Assembly (NCBI RefSeq): GCF_019683635.1
Contig: NZ_JADGIA010000001.1
Coordinates: 1-64,000 of the forward strand
Origin: Thermogemmatispora sp.
GTDB taxonomy: Bacteria > Chloroflexota > Ktedonobacteria > Ktedonobacterales > Ktedonobacteraceae
DNA length: 64,000 nt
Direction of reading: 5' to 3'
Positions 11,405 to 20,799 of this stretch are shown piece after piece. The notes beneath the pieces are model-generated. The model saw only the letters and a list, made by a program, of their open reading frames with translations, did no database searches and was not told the DNA's origin. The position numbers were made by a program, and so were the translations under genes. How positions within the stretch are numbered: position 1 is the stretch's first letter; every line of letters starts with the position of its first letter.

Positions 11405-12028
11405 CTAGAAGCGATTACCGCCGAGCGGCCCGCTCATCGGAACGCCTGGTGGCTGATTGGCGGGCATCCCGGCTACGCCTGGCATCGACGGAACGCCGGG
11501 CACCCCGGAGACGCCGGGGACGCTGGGCATGCCCTGCATAGGCATGGCCATCAGATTAGTAGCGCAGTAAGGGCAGAACGACCAGCGCAGCTCAAGGAGA
11601 CGCTCGCACTTTGGACAAGGCCGCTTGAGCTTCTGCCCACAGGAAGGACAGATCTGGAAATCCGACTCCACGCGGGCGTGGCAATTCGTGCATGTCTGGC
11701 GCTCTGTCATCTCGGCCAGCAGCGACTCCTCTTCCAGCTGGCGCTCGTAGATCTCTGCCAGCGTCTGGCGAGGGCGCAAGATCAGGTAGATCAACAACCC
11801 GCCCACGTTAAAGACCGCCACCAGCAGCGTGGCAATAACCTGCGTGGCCAGATCTTGAGAGCGGGAGCGGATATCACGGAATGTCCAGATGATCAAGCTT
11901 ATCCAGAAAACGAAGAAGAAAGCAAGAAAAAAACTAATAATAAGCCCCAATGCGTTCTGCAGGGTTGTTAGCAGGCCGCCCCCACTGGGCGTAGCTCCGA
12001 GAATAAGGCTAAGAGATTGCGCGTTCAC
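11405..12028 (-). CDS. Zinc-ribbon membrane protein
   Basis: About 208 residues if translation begins at the GTG at 12028, which has AAAGGGG about 10 bases upstream; the ATG at 12073 has no such site. Order of parts: short N-terminus, two TM helices (LGLIISFFLAFFFVFWISLIIW and a second around VIATLLVAVFNVGGLLIYLIL), a charged linker, then double zinc ribbons made of four CxxC pairs (CTNCHA, CPSCGQ, CPKCER, CPYCAT), and a Pro/Gly/Met/Val repeat tail (MPSVPGV, GVPGVPSMPGVAGMP). Such ribbon-plus-TM proteins are common and functionally unassigned in this phylum. The tail repeats look like slippage-prone low complexity. Confidence 0.8.
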   Translation of the reverse strand: MNAQSLSLILGATPSGGGLLTTLQNALGLIISFFLAFFFVFWISLIIWTFRDIRSRSQDLATQVIATLLVAVFNVGGLLIYLILRPRQTLAEIYERQLEEESLLAEMTERQTCTNCHARVESDFQICPSCGQKLKRPCPKCERLLELRWSFCPYCATNLMAMPMQGMPSVPGVSGVPGVPSMPGVAGMPANQPPGVPMSGPLGGNRF

Positions 12029-12422
12029 AGGATGAAGGCCCCTTTCAGAATAGACATAGCTCAGTACACACAATTACAACGGACATCCCCGGTTGAATGT
12101 TGCTCCTTCCAGGACTTCCAGTACCCCCCGGGCTGGCCCGCCGGAGAGGAAAGACCCCGTGGCGGGGCGGTCGCGCGAGCGCTGATCAGCGTGAGCGCTG
12201 TCTCTGGACCGCCCCGTCACAGTGCTTTCCGTTACACCTTGCCTTGAGGCTTGACAGGTCCCGCTCAGCCATCGACCGTTGCCTCAGAAGAGCGGAGGGC
12301 AGGGCAGAAGCCTGAGCAAGACGAGGCCCCAGCGAGAAGCGGCCTCGCCCTCAGCGGGACCTGGCTCTGGAAGAGCTAACACGCTATCGATGCTGAGTAA
12401 GAACTCACAACAGAAGAACGGC
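12029..12422. other. Intergenic, no gene seen
   Basis: A 394-bp gap between two minus-strand genes. It is very GC-rich with scattered short dyads (for example around 12178-12205, AGCGCTGATCAGCGTGAGCGCT). I find no coding potential, clear promoter or U-tract terminator. Confidence 0.4.
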
Positions 12423-15400
12423 CTAACGGAACAGCAGCGTCACGATCTCCCCGGCGCGCAGCTGTCGCCGGATAGGAGGTGTGTCCTGCAGCAATGAGCT
12501 ATCCTGACTCCCCTGCCATCCAAGCTGCTCGCGCGGTTCCTCCAGTAAGTTTGCCACAAATGCCTGACTGGCGGCAAGACCGGGCTGGAAAGTCGCCTCG
12601 ACCTCGTGGTCGAGCGGATTATAGACGCGCACAACCCAGCCCTGGTCATCGAGCGAGCGCTTAATGGCGCTGACCACCAGCTCCGGGGGCGAGACCTCGA
12701 CCAGCGAGGTGCGGGCCGGAAGCTGCCCGTCGTGCTGGCTGGTCACCGTGGCGCGGGCTGGCAGATTGAAAGCCTGCGCCTCGCGCACCACCAGGCCATC
12801 CTCGGCTTCCCACGTGCCGCGATGGGGCACCAGCGCGTAGTCGAATTCGTGGCGTCCAGGACACTGAGCCTCCGGGGTATAGTACATAGGGCCGGCAGGA
12901 CCCTGGCGCGTTGAAAGATCATCGCGCGAGAGCCACTCAACGCAGCGCAGCAAGGTCAGAGCCAGCGCCATCTGTCCCGGCGCCAGGCCTGGCCCGCCCT
13001 GCACAACCTCATATTCCGGCAGGCCGCGGTTGAGGACCGCCAGGCCGATCTGGCCATCGCTGAGGTCGACGAAACGCTTCTGCGGGAAGGTATTAACGGG
13101 TGTCTCGGCCCACTCGCTGACGTTCTCCGGGCGAGGAGCTGTCACCGGGCGCAGACGCACCTCAAACGTTCCCTCGGCGGCCACCCTTTCTATTGTATAA
13201 GGTATCGGGAACAGCACTCGCAGACGATGATCGCGCGCATTGTTCTCCACTGTCGTGTGGATATCGATGCGGCGCACCCCGGGGTAGAGCGAGATCTCGC
13301 TGGTGATCGGACAGTCGACGAAGCCCTCGCTGCGCCTATCACGGCTATCGCTGCAGGTCGCCGGCAGACGCCAGATCGAGCTGATACGCAGCGCGGCGCG
13401 CACCGGGCCAGCGCTCAGCAACTCAATGCGGGGTGGCTGGGCCGGCGTGCTGATCAGCGTATCGTGTGTAGGCGGACAGTAGGTATACAGGTCACCGACG
13501 TCGCCGCCATCGACAAAGCGATGCAGGCCGCGGAAGACTGCGCCCGTCTCCTTGTCGGTCACTGTGAGCGTACCAAGCTCGCTATCCACCTCGACGCGAT
13601 AAAACTCATTCTCGATCGACTGCGGAGCGCAGTGCAGCGTGGCATGCTCCAGCAGCGGAACCTGCTCGGGCTGGACCGCCGGATAGAGCCAGTAGGTTTT
13701 CGCCCCGTAAGGCGGCAGCTCGCTGGCCAGGAACTCGACCTTCTGCAGCACCAGCTCAAAGACCTCGAACTCCAGGGCTTTGATCTCCTCGCGCTGAAGC
13801 AGCTGCAGCACCTCCTGCTCGCTGGCGAGCAAGCGCTGACGGTCGCCTTTGAGCAGATTGGAGGGCGCGAGAGCAATTTCAATGCGGCGCAGGTCAGGAG
13901 TAGCGGCAGGCAGGACGCGCAGATCAACGATCTCATCGGGATCGTCGGGGATGCCCATCGCAATCCTGATCGTATCGTGGGTCAGCGCCAGGAACTGGCC
14001 AGGACGGTCAAAGGTGCCCACGGCTTGCATCCGGGCCAGCGCCTGACGTTGAATCGTCTGGCTGCCGATGCGCCGACGATGCTCGCCCAGCACCCGGAAA
14101 GGCAAAGCCCGCCCGTTCTCATCGACGAGGACTGCGCGCTGCAACGACTCAGCGATAGGGACCTCGACGGAGACCGCCGCATTGCGTGGCCCGGGCCCCA
14201 TATTAAAGACCACGATCGGGAAAGACGTCTGCCCGTGACCAGCCAGCGGCTGCGGCGGCAGCGTCCGCATACTCTCGGTGACCCGCTGCAAGGCCCGACT
14301 CACCAGAGCCTCGCCGATCTGCTGACACTGCGCAAAGCGAACACTATTCTCGCGATGGACCTGGTCGATGCTGCAGCCACAGATGCTATCGTGCGGCTGA
14401 TTCTGCAGCAGGTATTTCCAGGCCAGGTTCACCAGACCGCGCGGATAGTCATCGCCGAGCTTCCAGGCCCAGAGCGTCAGTGGCTCAACCCAGTGCTGCA
14501 GCAGATGCTCCTGCGCAGTATTCTGCTGCTTGATCCACATGCGTGTCGAAAGAACGGCAGGGAGCAGATGAGCATAGCGGCTGCTGCGCAGCTCACCCTG
14601 GAGGAGGCGAAGCTGGCGCTGCTGCTGCTCGATGCGCCGACGCACCTGCTCGATGTACTGGGGAATCGTCCCAATCTGAATATGAATACCTTCATACTGA
14701 TGATGATTGCTGTGAGCCGAGCGCGAGGTGTTCCCCAGGAGCTTATTGGCTGCCTCGATGGTTGCCGGCAGGCCCTGCTGCGGCTCCAAATGGTCGGAGC
14801 CGTTCATCAAGAGCAGCGTGTCCGTCGTGGTCGGAGTACGGTCGAGTAGCTGCGAGACCACCATCTCCAGCCGCGTGATGAAGGCATCAGGAGTCAGGGG
14901 CATCAGGCGCGCATTGCCGTAGCCTTCGGGCAGGTAGATCACCAGAACCCTGGTGCCATCTGGCGCCTCCCAGTAGAATTCACTTTCTCTGACCTCGTCA
15001 CCCACACCTCGCCAGAGAACCGCGCTGTCAATGCCGAAGCCCTGCAGAATCTGTGGCATCTGGGCAATATGGCCGAAGCAGTCAGGTAAGTAACCGACAC
15101 GCATAGGCTCCCCGAAGCGTGCAGCTTGCTTGAGACCCGTCTGCAGATTGCGAATCAGCGACTCGCCACTGACCAGAAACTCATCGGGCTGGAGATACCA
15201 GGGACCGATGAGAATGCGCCCCTCGGCAATGTATTGCTTGAGACGCTCCTCCTGCTCCGGTCGCACTTCCAGGTAGTCTTCAAGCACGATTGTTTGCCCA
15301 TCGAGCATGAAGTGCTTGAATGCAGGGTCATGTTCCATGATATTCAGCAGTTTGTCTATGGTTTGCACCAGCCGGATGCGAAACTGCTGGAAGGTCAGAT

Positions 15401-15458
15401 ACCACTCGCGGTCCCAATGGGTATGTGGCACCAGAATGATGCTGAGTTGCCCACTCAT
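12423..15458 (-). CDS. GH38 alpha-mannosidase
   Basis: Glycoside hydrolase of family 38, cleaving alpha-mannosides with retention. 1011 residues, in the usual range. The catalytic N-terminal domain opens with VPHTHWDREWY; by family analogy H14 and D16 are zinc ligands. D126 in YLPDCFGHIAQMPQIL is the expected nucleophile, and the later HDSICGCSIDQVH segment supplies another zinc His. The rest is the three-helix bundle and C-terminal beta-sandwich domains. There is no signal peptide, so it is cytosolic and probably acts on imported mannosyl oligosaccharides or on mannosylglycerate-like solutes. It has its own promoter (15587-15615), a leader of about 120 nt and an AAGGGA ribosome site. No sugar transporter is adjacent. 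Confidence 0.93.
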   Translation of the reverse strand: MSGQLSIILVPHTHWDREWYLTFQQFRIRLVQTIDKLLNIMEHDPAFKHFMLDGQTIVLEDYLEVRPEQEERLKQYIAEGRILIGPWYLQPDEFLVSGESLIRNLQTGLKQAARFGEPMRVGYLPDCFGHIAQMPQILQGFGIDSAVLWRGVGDEVRESEFYWEAPDGTRVLVIYLPEGYGNARLMPLTPDAFITRLEMVVSQLLDRTPTTTDTLLLMNGSDHLEPQQGLPATIEAANKLLGNTSRSAHSNHHQYEGIHIQIGTIPQYIEQVRRRIEQQQRQLRLLQGELRSSRYAHLLPAVLSTRMWIKQQNTAQEHLLQHWVEPLTLWAWKLGDDYPRGLVNLAWKYLLQNQPHDSICGCSIDQVHRENSVRFAQCQQIGEALVSRALQRVTESMRTLPPQPLAGHGQTSFPIVVFNMGPGPRNAAVSVEVPIAESLQRAVLVDENGRALPFRVLGEHRRRIGSQTIQRQALARMQAVGTFDRPGQFLALTHDTIRIAMGIPDDPDEIVDLRVLPAATPDLRRIEIALAPSNLLKGDRQRLLASEQEVLQLLQREEIKALEFEVFELVLQKVEFLASELPPYGAKTYWLYPAVQPEQVPLLEHATLHCAPQSIENEFYRVEVDSELGTLTVTDKETGAVFRGLHRFVDGGDVGDLYTYCPPTHDTLISTPAQPPRIELLSAGPVRAALRISSIWRLPATCSDSRDRRSEGFVDCPITSEISLYPGVRRIDIHTTVENNARDHRLRVLFPIPYTIERVAAEGTFEVRLRPVTAPRPENVSEWAETPVNTFPQKRFVDLSDGQIGLAVLNRGLPEYEVVQGGPGLAPGQMALALTLLRCVEWLSRDDLSTRQGPAGPMYYTPEAQCPGRHEFDYALVPHRGTWEAEDGLVVREAQAFNLPARATVTSQHDGQLPARTSLVEVSPPELVVSAIKRSLDDQGWVVRVYNPLDHEVEATFQPGLAASQAFVANLLEEPREQLGWQGSQDSSLLQDTPPIRRQLRAGEIVTLLFR

Positions 15459-15586
15459 ACGTTTTCCCTTGTTATGTTTCCATTTTTTATCGATTTATTG
15501 CTGTGCATTTACCACCTGCATGGCCTGGTGGGGAGCCTGCTAGCAGACGGCGATTACCGATGCAGGTACAATAAATGTTGAAAGAT

Positions 15587-15615
15587 ATTATACTCGCTGT
15601 CTACCCGGATGGCAA
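15587..15615 (-). promoter_or_regulatory. Promoter of the GH38 gene
   Basis: On the minus strand TTGCCA, 17 bp, TATAAT: a near-consensus sigma-70-type promoter with ideal spacing, placing the transcript start near 15579, about 120 nt before the mannosidase ATG. Confidence 0.7.
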
Positions 15616-15734
15616 TAAATGCCCCTCAAAGTAAGACTCTTAGTTAGTCAAAATGGCCCCCTTGCATTGAAGCTTGCCCCCATATATAATCTTCGCGCTA
15701 ACACCTACCATTCAAAATCGAGGAACTGCGACCT

Positions 15735-16589
15735 GTGGTCACCAGCCTACACGTTGTCTTATCACACGTCCAGGTTGCCCCTCTTTTGCAGGCTCGTCGG
15801 GAGGGGAGGCGGCAGTGGGAACTCTCGCCGGACCTGGGCCTCTCCCAAGTGACGGTTGCCCTTACTGAAGAGGGGGTACTTTTTCCTTCGGGCGAACTGT
15901 TGCGTTGGGACGATGTTGAGCGCATCGCATCTGCTCTCAATAGCTGTTTCCTGCTGGAGCATGGTTCTGTGCGGGCCATCCAGACCTTCTCATCGGTGAC
16001 CAATCGCCCCTGTAGTCTCTATCCGACCCAGGGGGCGCCCAGCCTGCTGATTGCTGGCTTTGTCATGCACCGTGTCAAGGAGGTTGATCCACTGGAGGAC
16101 ACGCGCCTCAAGATGCGCACGCTGGCGCCCATCGGTGGGCGCGTGCTGGACACAGCCACTGGCCTGGGTTATACCGCCATCGAAGCGGCCCGTCATGCTG
16201 ACGAAGTGATTACCATCGAGCTTGATCCTGCGGTCCAGGAGGTGGCTCGCTTCAATCCCTGGTCACAGGATCTCTTCCATCATCCGAGAATCCGCCGCAT
16301 GCTTGGCGATGCCAGCGAGCTAGTGCCGACCTTCCCCGATCAGTATTTTTCGCGGATTATCCATGATCCGCCGGCCTTCGATCTGGCTGGCGAACTCTAC
16401 TCGGGTGCCTTTTATCGCGAGCTGTATCGGGTGCTCCGCGGAGGGGGGCGCCTCTTCCACTATGTTGGCGACCTGCAGAGCCGCGCGGGTAGCAGCACCT
16501 TACGGGGGGTGACCCGCCGTTTGCAGGAAGCTGGCTTTCCGCGGGTGGTGCCGCGTCAGGAGGCGTTTGGCGTGGTGGCCTATAAGTAA
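15735..16589 (+). CDS. COG2521-type SAM methyltransferase
   Basis: Predicted class I methyltransferase of 284 residues, GTG start with AGGAA about 9 bases ahead. The SAM-binding motif I region reads [20 protein letters not shown], motif [13 protein letters not shown], and the active-site loop [16 protein letters not shown] followed by [12 protein letters not shown]. These match what I know of COG2521, described as predicted archaeal methyltransferases, whose DPPRFSLAGELYS block is characteristic. The N-terminal 100 residues form a separate accessory part. Target (protein, RNA or small molecule) is unknown. It is transcribed divergently from the mannosidase and stands alone. Transfer from archaea is possible but not shown. 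Confidence 0.8.
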   Translation: MVTSLHVVLSHVQVAPLLQARREGRRQWELSPDLGLSQVTVALTEEGVLFPSGELLRWDDVERIASALNSCFLLEHGSVRAIQTFSSVTNRPCSLYPTQGAPSLLIAGFVMHRVKEVDPLEDTRLKMRTLAPIGGRVLDTATGLGYTAIEAARHADEVITIELDPAVQEVARFNPWSQDLFHHPRIRRMLGDASELVPTFPDQYFSRIIHDPPAFDLAGELYSGAFYRELYRVLRGGGRLFHYVGDLQSRAGSSTLRGVTRRLQEAGFPRVVPRQEAFGVVAYK

Positions 16590-16643
16590 CGCTGAGGAGG
16601 CAGGCTGCTCGCCAGACCCCAGTGCGCTCTGGTTCGCTCTTGC

Positions 16644-17936
16644 TTAGTGTTGTCCCAACTCCTCGCTGTGCTCGCGCGCCTCTCCGACTCCCGGCGCGTG
16701 TTTCTCCTCCTCGCACAGCTCACAGATGGTGCTGAGGCCCTGCTCGATGGCCTCCTCCTCTGCTCCCAGAGAGACGCGTACATGGTCAACCGTCCTGGAG
16801 CCGAAGAGGCTTCCTGGCACGACCAGCACGTTCCGACGGCGGAGCAGTTCCAGGGCGAAGGCGCTGGACTGCGCGCTGTCGCTGCCGTTGCTATGCTGCC
16901 TGCCGTTTCGCTTGCTGGCGATATTGACCAGGATATAGAAGGCGCCATGTGGCATGTATTCATAGCGCCCGTAGCGCTTTAGCAGAGCAACCGCGCGATC
17001 GCGGCGCTGGCGGTAGGCGGAGCGCATCTGAGCGACGCAGTCCTGTGGTCCGCTCAAGGCAGCTGCCGCGGCGCGCTGGGTTGCCAGCGGCAGGCTGGTA
17101 TAGCTGGCGTCAAGCACCTGGCTGAGGCTGCGCATGAGAGTCTGGCTCGCGACCAGATAGCCGATGCGCCAACCAGTCATAGCATATGTTTTTGAAAAGC
17201 TATAGACGCCGATGAATATTCCCTGCTCGCGCTCCGCTGGTGTCAGCAGCGTAGCGGGGCTGACATGTTCTCCTTCAAAAACAAGCTCATCGTAGCATTC
17301 ATCTGAGAGCAGCAGCAGTCGATGACGCCGGGCGAAGTCCAGGAGGGCGGCCACTACTTCCCGGGGGAAGACGGCCCCGGTGGGGTTGCCTGGGCTGTTG
17401 ACAATCAGCAGGCGCGTGCGTGCGCTGACGCGGCGCTCCAGCTCGGACAAGTCCGGTAGCCAGCCGCTTGCCGGATCAAGCGGGTAGGGCACGGGCCTGG
17501 CGCCTGCAATGGCAAGCTGACGATAGTAATGGGGCCAGCCGGGATTGGGCAGCAGTACCTCGTCACCCTCGCCAACGGTCGCCAGCAGGGCTAACTGGAC
17601 TGCGCCCGTCCCGCCGACGGTCACTCCGATGTTGGCCGGTGAGACCTCGTAACCATTGACGCGCCTGATCTTCTCCGCCAGTAGCTCGCGCAGCCAAGGC
17701 CAACCGCAGGATGGGCCGTAAGTTTGGGCTTCTTCCTGCAGGGAGGCAAGGGCGGCTGCGATAATGTGTGGCGGGGTGCGGAAGCTCGGCTCGCCGATCT
17801 CCAGGCGGAGCAGCGCCTGACCTGCCCGCTCTTGTTCCTCAGCGACCTGGCGTAGCTCGGCGAGGGGATTAGGCGGCAGGCGCTGCCAGAGGCGCTGACC
17901 TGGCTCCTCTCTCCCCTCTGAGATCCCTAGTTGCAT
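16644..17936 (-). CDS. PLP-dependent aminotransferase class I/II
   Basis: Fold-type I aspartate-aminotransferase-like enzyme, 430 residues. Signature pieces: PSCGWPWLRELLAEKI, VTVGGTGAVQLAL, NSPGNPTGAVFPREVV, LLSDECYDELVFEG, and the PLP-lysine motif YSFSKTYAMTGWRIGYL (the Lys in SFSKTYAM). A conserved Arg in HVRVSLGA near the C-terminus binds the substrate carboxylate. The substrate amino acid is not determined; the family includes aspartate, alanine and aromatic transaminases. The C-terminal tail of about 25 residues (EEEKHAPGVGEAREHSEELGQH) is non-conserved and charged. An extended -10 (TGATACAAT) lies only about 24 bp upstream of the ATG, so the leader is very short. Confidence 0.92.
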   Translation of the reverse strand: MQLGISEGREEPGQRLWQRLPPNPLAELRQVAEEQERAGQALLRLEIGEPSFRTPPHIIAAALASLQEEAQTYGPSCGWPWLRELLAEKIRRVNGYEVSPANIGVTVGGTGAVQLALLATVGEGDEVLLPNPGWPHYYRQLAIAGARPVPYPLDPASGWLPDLSELERRVSARTRLLIVNSPGNPTGAVFPREVVAALLDFARRHRLLLLSDECYDELVFEGEHVSPATLLTPAEREQGIFIGVYSFSKTYAMTGWRIGYLVASQTLMRSLSQVLDASYTSLPLATQRAAAAALSGPQDCVAQMRSAYRQRRDRAVALLKRYGRYEYMPHGAFYILVNIASKRNGRQHSNGSDSAQSSAFALELLRRRNVLVVPGSLFGSRTVDHVRVSLGAEEEAIEQGLSTICELCEEEKHAPGVGEAREHSEELGQH

Positions 17937-17959
17937 ATCTGCTGTTCGCTCACTCCCTT

Positions 17960-17968
17960 ATTGTATCA
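17960..17968 (-). promoter_or_regulatory. Extended -10 of the aminotransferase gene
   Basis: The minus strand reads TGATACAAT, a TG-extended -10, with no good -35 but a GACAGACAG stretch about 17-21 bp above it. The predicted transcript start is near 17953, giving a leader of roughly 17 nt. Confidence 0.5.
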
Positions 17969-18110
17969 CATAGACCGGTCTGTCTGTCCACTGCTTGCCT
18001 GCATGCCTGGTAGCTTACTCGCTGCCGCCTGCCTCGCGTTCTCTCCCCTGGCTGCTGGTTGCCTCCTTCGTTCGGAGGAACCAGGGTCTGAGAGTACCGG
18101 CTGTTGATCC

Positions 18111-19292
18111 TCAGATGATACCCTGCGCGCGGAAGGCAGCGATCTCTTCCTGGCTGTAGCCCAGTTCGCTCAGGATTGCGGCGCTGTGCTCACCCAGTTG
18201 TGGTGGCTGGTAGCGCTCTTCCGGGGAAGTGTCGGAGAGGCGCGGGAAGGGGCGCAGGGTGCCGAGCGTTTCACCGGCGATTTCGCTCAGGTGGGCGACG
18301 CCGCGGGCCTGTGCGTGGGGGTCACTGAGCGCCTCCTCCAGAGAGTAGACCGGCCCGACGCAGGCGTCGAGATCGGCCAGCTCGGCCAGCCACTCATCGC
18401 GTGTCCTGGTTTTGAAAATGCTTTGTAGAATGGCGATTGCCTCTTTGCGCTCCTCGGGTCCGACAGGAGTATGGAAAGGCAGTAGCTCCAGATGGCCGAT
18501 GCGCGTGCAGAAGGCGTGCCAGAATTTCGGTTCGAGGGCGGCCAGGGTAATATAGCCGCCATCTCTTGTCTCATAAATATTGTAGCAGGGCAGGCCACCG
18601 TCGAGGGGAGAGTGTCCCGGTTGCGGGGCCTGACCCGTTGTCAGATAGCCGCTAATGGCCAGGGGGAGCAGCGCCATTGCTCCCTCTGTCATGGAGACAT
18701 CGACCAGGCGCCCCTGGCCGGTCTGGCTGCGCCCAATGAGGGCTGTGAGGATGCCGATCACCGCCATCAGGCCACCGCCGGCCAGATCAGCCAGCTGGGT
18801 CGGGGGCATGACCGGTCTCCCCTGCTGATCGCGGTTGTAGTGCAGCAGCCCGGCATAGCCAAGATAATTCAGATCGTGGCCGGCGCGCTGGCTGTAGGGG
18901 CCGTCCTGGCCGTAGCCGCTAATGGCGCAGTAGATCAGCTCGGGGCGAATCTCGCGTAGCTGCTCGTAGCCCAGGCCCAGACGCGCCATGACGCCGGGGC
19001 GGAAGCTCTCCAGCAGGACATCGGCGCTGCGTACCAGGCGCAGGAAAATAGACCGGCCCTCCTCGGATTTGAGATTAAGTGTCAGGCTGCGCTTGTTGCG
19101 ATTGACCGCCAGAAAGGCCAGGCCCATACCGCTGGGACCGTAGGGGGGCATGTGCCGTCCATAGTCGCCGCTGCCAGGCTCTTCGACCTTGATGACATCG
19201 GCCCCAAAGTCGGCCAACAATTGCGAGGCGTAGCCTCCAGGCAAGAGGCGGGAGAGGTCAAGTACACGGATGCCGCTCAGAGGCTGGGTCAT
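18111..19292 (-). CDS. Family III CoA-transferase (CaiB/BaiF)
   Basis: Formyl-CoA/carnitine-CoA-transferase-type enzyme that moves CoA between carboxylic acids through an aspartyl-CoA intermediate. 393 residues, typical length. Family blocks: GIRVLDLSRLLPGGYASQLLADFGADVIKVEEPGSGDYGR, then VNRNKRSLTLNLKSEEGR, then DVLLESFRPGVMARLGLGYE, and the AGHDLNYLGYAG block, whose Asp is the expected catalytic residue. The C-terminal part has the usual TRDEWLAELADLDACVGPVYSLEEALSDP. Acceptor and donor acids are unknown. AGGAG precedes the ATG. It is divergent from the isoaspartyl peptidase, and the shared 292-bp gap holds promoters for both. Confidence 0.92.
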   Translation of the reverse strand: MTQPLSGIRVLDLSRLLPGGYASQLLADFGADVIKVEEPGSGDYGRHMPPYGPSGMGLAFLAVNRNKRSLTLNLKSEEGRSIFLRLVRSADVLLESFRPGVMARLGLGYEQLREIRPELIYCAISGYGQDGPYSQRAGHDLNYLGYAGLLHYNRDQQGRPVMPPTQLADLAGGGLMAVIGILTALIGRSQTGQGRLVDVSMTEGAMALLPLAISGYLTTGQAPQPGHSPLDGGLPCYNIYETRDGGYITLAALEPKFWHAFCTRIGHLELLPFHTPVGPEERKEAIAILQSIFKTRTRDEWLAELADLDACVGPVYSLEEALSDPHAQARGVAHLSEIAGETLGTLRPFPRLSDTSPEERYQPPQLGEHSAAILSELGYSQEEIAAFRAQGII

Positions 19293-19401
19293 GCCTGCTC
19301 TCCTTACTGCAGTGTGGGAACTCCTGGTCCGTCCAGGTTGCTTGACAAACGCTGTCTGTCCTGTCGGCTGGAAACGATTGATGAGCGATAGTGTTCGCTA
19401 T

Positions 19402-19430
19402 GTTATAGCAGGATTAGTCAACGCTGTCAA
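19402..19430 (-). promoter_or_regulatory. Promoter of the CoA-transferase gene
   Basis: On the minus strand TTGACA, 17 bp, TATAAC: consensus -35, ideal spacing and a 5/6 -10. The transcript start would be near 19395, about 100 nt upstream of the gene. Confidence 0.75.
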
Positions 19431-19529
19431 TCCTTCACCGCTCCCTCTGTCGGTAGTTGTCTGACCAGCTGAGGCATACATAATACATAGCCTCTGCGGC
19501 CTGGGGGTGCGAAGCTGAAGGGTGCTGCG

Positions 19530-19538
19530 TGATACAAT
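19530..19538 (+). promoter_or_regulatory. Extended -10 of the isoaspartyl peptidase gene
   Basis: TGATACAAT, identical to the element before the aminotransferase gene, 47 bp ahead of the peptidase ATG. The -35 region is poor, consistent with an extended -10 promoter. Confidence 0.45.
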
Positions 19539-19584
19539 GCACTCAGAGCCATGAATCTGTTGGAAATGAGGAGCACAGGAGTAG

Positions 19585-20592
19585 ATGCCTATCGCCATTG
19601 TTGTTCATGGAGGAGCCGGCTCGATCCCCGAGGAGCGGGCAGCGGTCGCCCAAGCCGGCTGCCAGGAAGCGGCAGAGCTGGGATGGCGCATTCTGAAGCA
19701 AGGAGGCTCAGCTCTCGATGCGGTCGAGGCGGCGGTGCGTGCCCTGGAAGATAATCCGGTCTACAATGCTGGCACGGGAGCCACCCTGACGCAAGATGGC
19801 CGGATTGAGCTAGATGCAGGCATCATGGAAGGGCGCACTCTGCAGGTAGGGGCTATAGCTGCCGTTGAGGGCGTGAAGAATCCGATCACTCTGGCACGAC
19901 GTGTGCTGGAGAGTCCGCATGTTCTGCTTGTTGGGCATGGGGCTCAGCAGTTTGCGCTGGAACAAGGGATTCCGCTCTGCCGTACTGAAGATCTGTTGAC
20001 CGACTATCAGTATCGCCGTTGGCGCGAGGGACAACGTGGGGCCGAAAGCCAGGCGGACGAGGATGGTGAGGATGAGCCGTCTTTCTACCGTTTGGAAGTG
20101 GCCACAACGATGTTCGCCTCAGACGAGGGGGAGCCTCCCTATTATCGCCTCCAGGTCGGCGCGACCAGCATCCACGTGGACGAGGAGCGACATGGAACGG
20201 TGGGAGCAGTGGCCCTCGATGAGTCGGGACTGCTGGCGGCGGCCACCTCTACGGGAGGCATCTTTCAGAAGTATCCCGGGCGCGTCGGTGATACTCCCCT
20301 TGTCGGCTGCGGCTTCTACGCCGACGAGCATGCGGCGGTCTCCTGCACAGGTCAGGGTGAAGACTTCGTACGCCTGTTGCTGGCGCGGCGCGCTGCCGAC
20401 TTTGTCGCCCTGGGGGCCAGCGCCGAGGCTGCGGCTCAGGCGGCCATTTCTGTCTTGAGTGCCAAAGCTAGCGGTAAAGGAGGCTTAATCATTGTCGATG
20501 CTGCGGGACAGGTTGGGCTGGCCCACAACAGTCCGCAGATGGCCTACGCCTACCGCTGTTCTGGGATGGATCAATCAGTTTGTGGGGTTTAA
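19585..20592 (+). CDS. Isoaspartyl peptidase/L-asparaginase (Ntn hydrolase)
   Basis: Plant-type asparaginase of 335 residues that self-cleaves into alpha and beta chains and hydrolyses isoaspartyl dipeptides or asparagine. The start MPIAIVVHGGAGSIP and the segment DNPVYNAGTGATLTQDG are family hallmarks. The nucleophile is T205 in RHGTVGAVALDE, with TSTGG and GCGFYADEHAAVSCTGQGE following. Unusually, the alpha-chain tail before the cleavage site (about residues 155-200) is long and acidic and contains an imperfect tandem repeat (EPSFYRLEVATT and EPPYYRLQVGAT). A GGAG ribosome site lies about 13 bases ahead of the ATG. Confidence 0.93.
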   Translation: MPIAIVVHGGAGSIPEERAAVAQAGCQEAAELGWRILKQGGSALDAVEAAVRALEDNPVYNAGTGATLTQDGRIELDAGIMEGRTLQVGAIAAVEGVKNPITLARRVLESPHVLLVGHGAQQFALEQGIPLCRTEDLLTDYQYRRWREGQRGAESQADEDGEDEPSFYRLEVATTMFASDEGEPPYYRLQVGATSIHVDEERHGTVGAVALDESGLLAAATSTGGIFQKYPGRVGDTPLVGCGFYADEHAAVSCTGQGEDFVRLLLARRAADFVALGASAEAAAQAAISVLSAKASGKGGLIIVDAAGQVGLAHNSPQMAYAYRCSGMDQSVCGV

Positions 20593-20629
20593 GCAAGCAA
20601 GTAACTAAGAGCAAACGAACGAGCGAAAC

Positions 20630-20688
20630 GTCTCGCCCTCTCAGAGCCGGCTGGCCGGCCTCGGCTGGCTGACCAGCCGGGGCGAGAC
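20630..20688. terminator. Two-part hairpin between convergent genes
   Basis: GTCTCGCC/GGCGAGAC encloses CCGGCTGG/CCAGCCGG. It lies 38 bp after the peptidase stop and between convergent genes, so it could terminate both transcripts. There is no T-tract on either side. Confidence 0.45.
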
Positions 20689-20799
20689 CAATAGAGCGGC
20701 AGCTTGGAAAACCACCTCGCCTTCTTTCCCCTTGCTCTCTCTTTAATTCTGACCCGCCCGCTCACCCCGCCGTCAGGAGCGTCTTTCTTGAATTGTCTT

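Noticed and set aside
11165-11541. Plus-strand ORFs rich in Ser/Arg/Gln before the zinc-ribbon gene
   Set aside because: Low-complexity translations of gene-free DNA, partly antisense to the Met/Pro/Gly repeat tail of the zinc-ribbon protein.
13227-14849. 540-residue plus-strand ORF inside the GH38 gene
   Set aside because: Exact antisense of a well-supported mannosidase; no ribosome site and composition typical of a GC-rich shadow.
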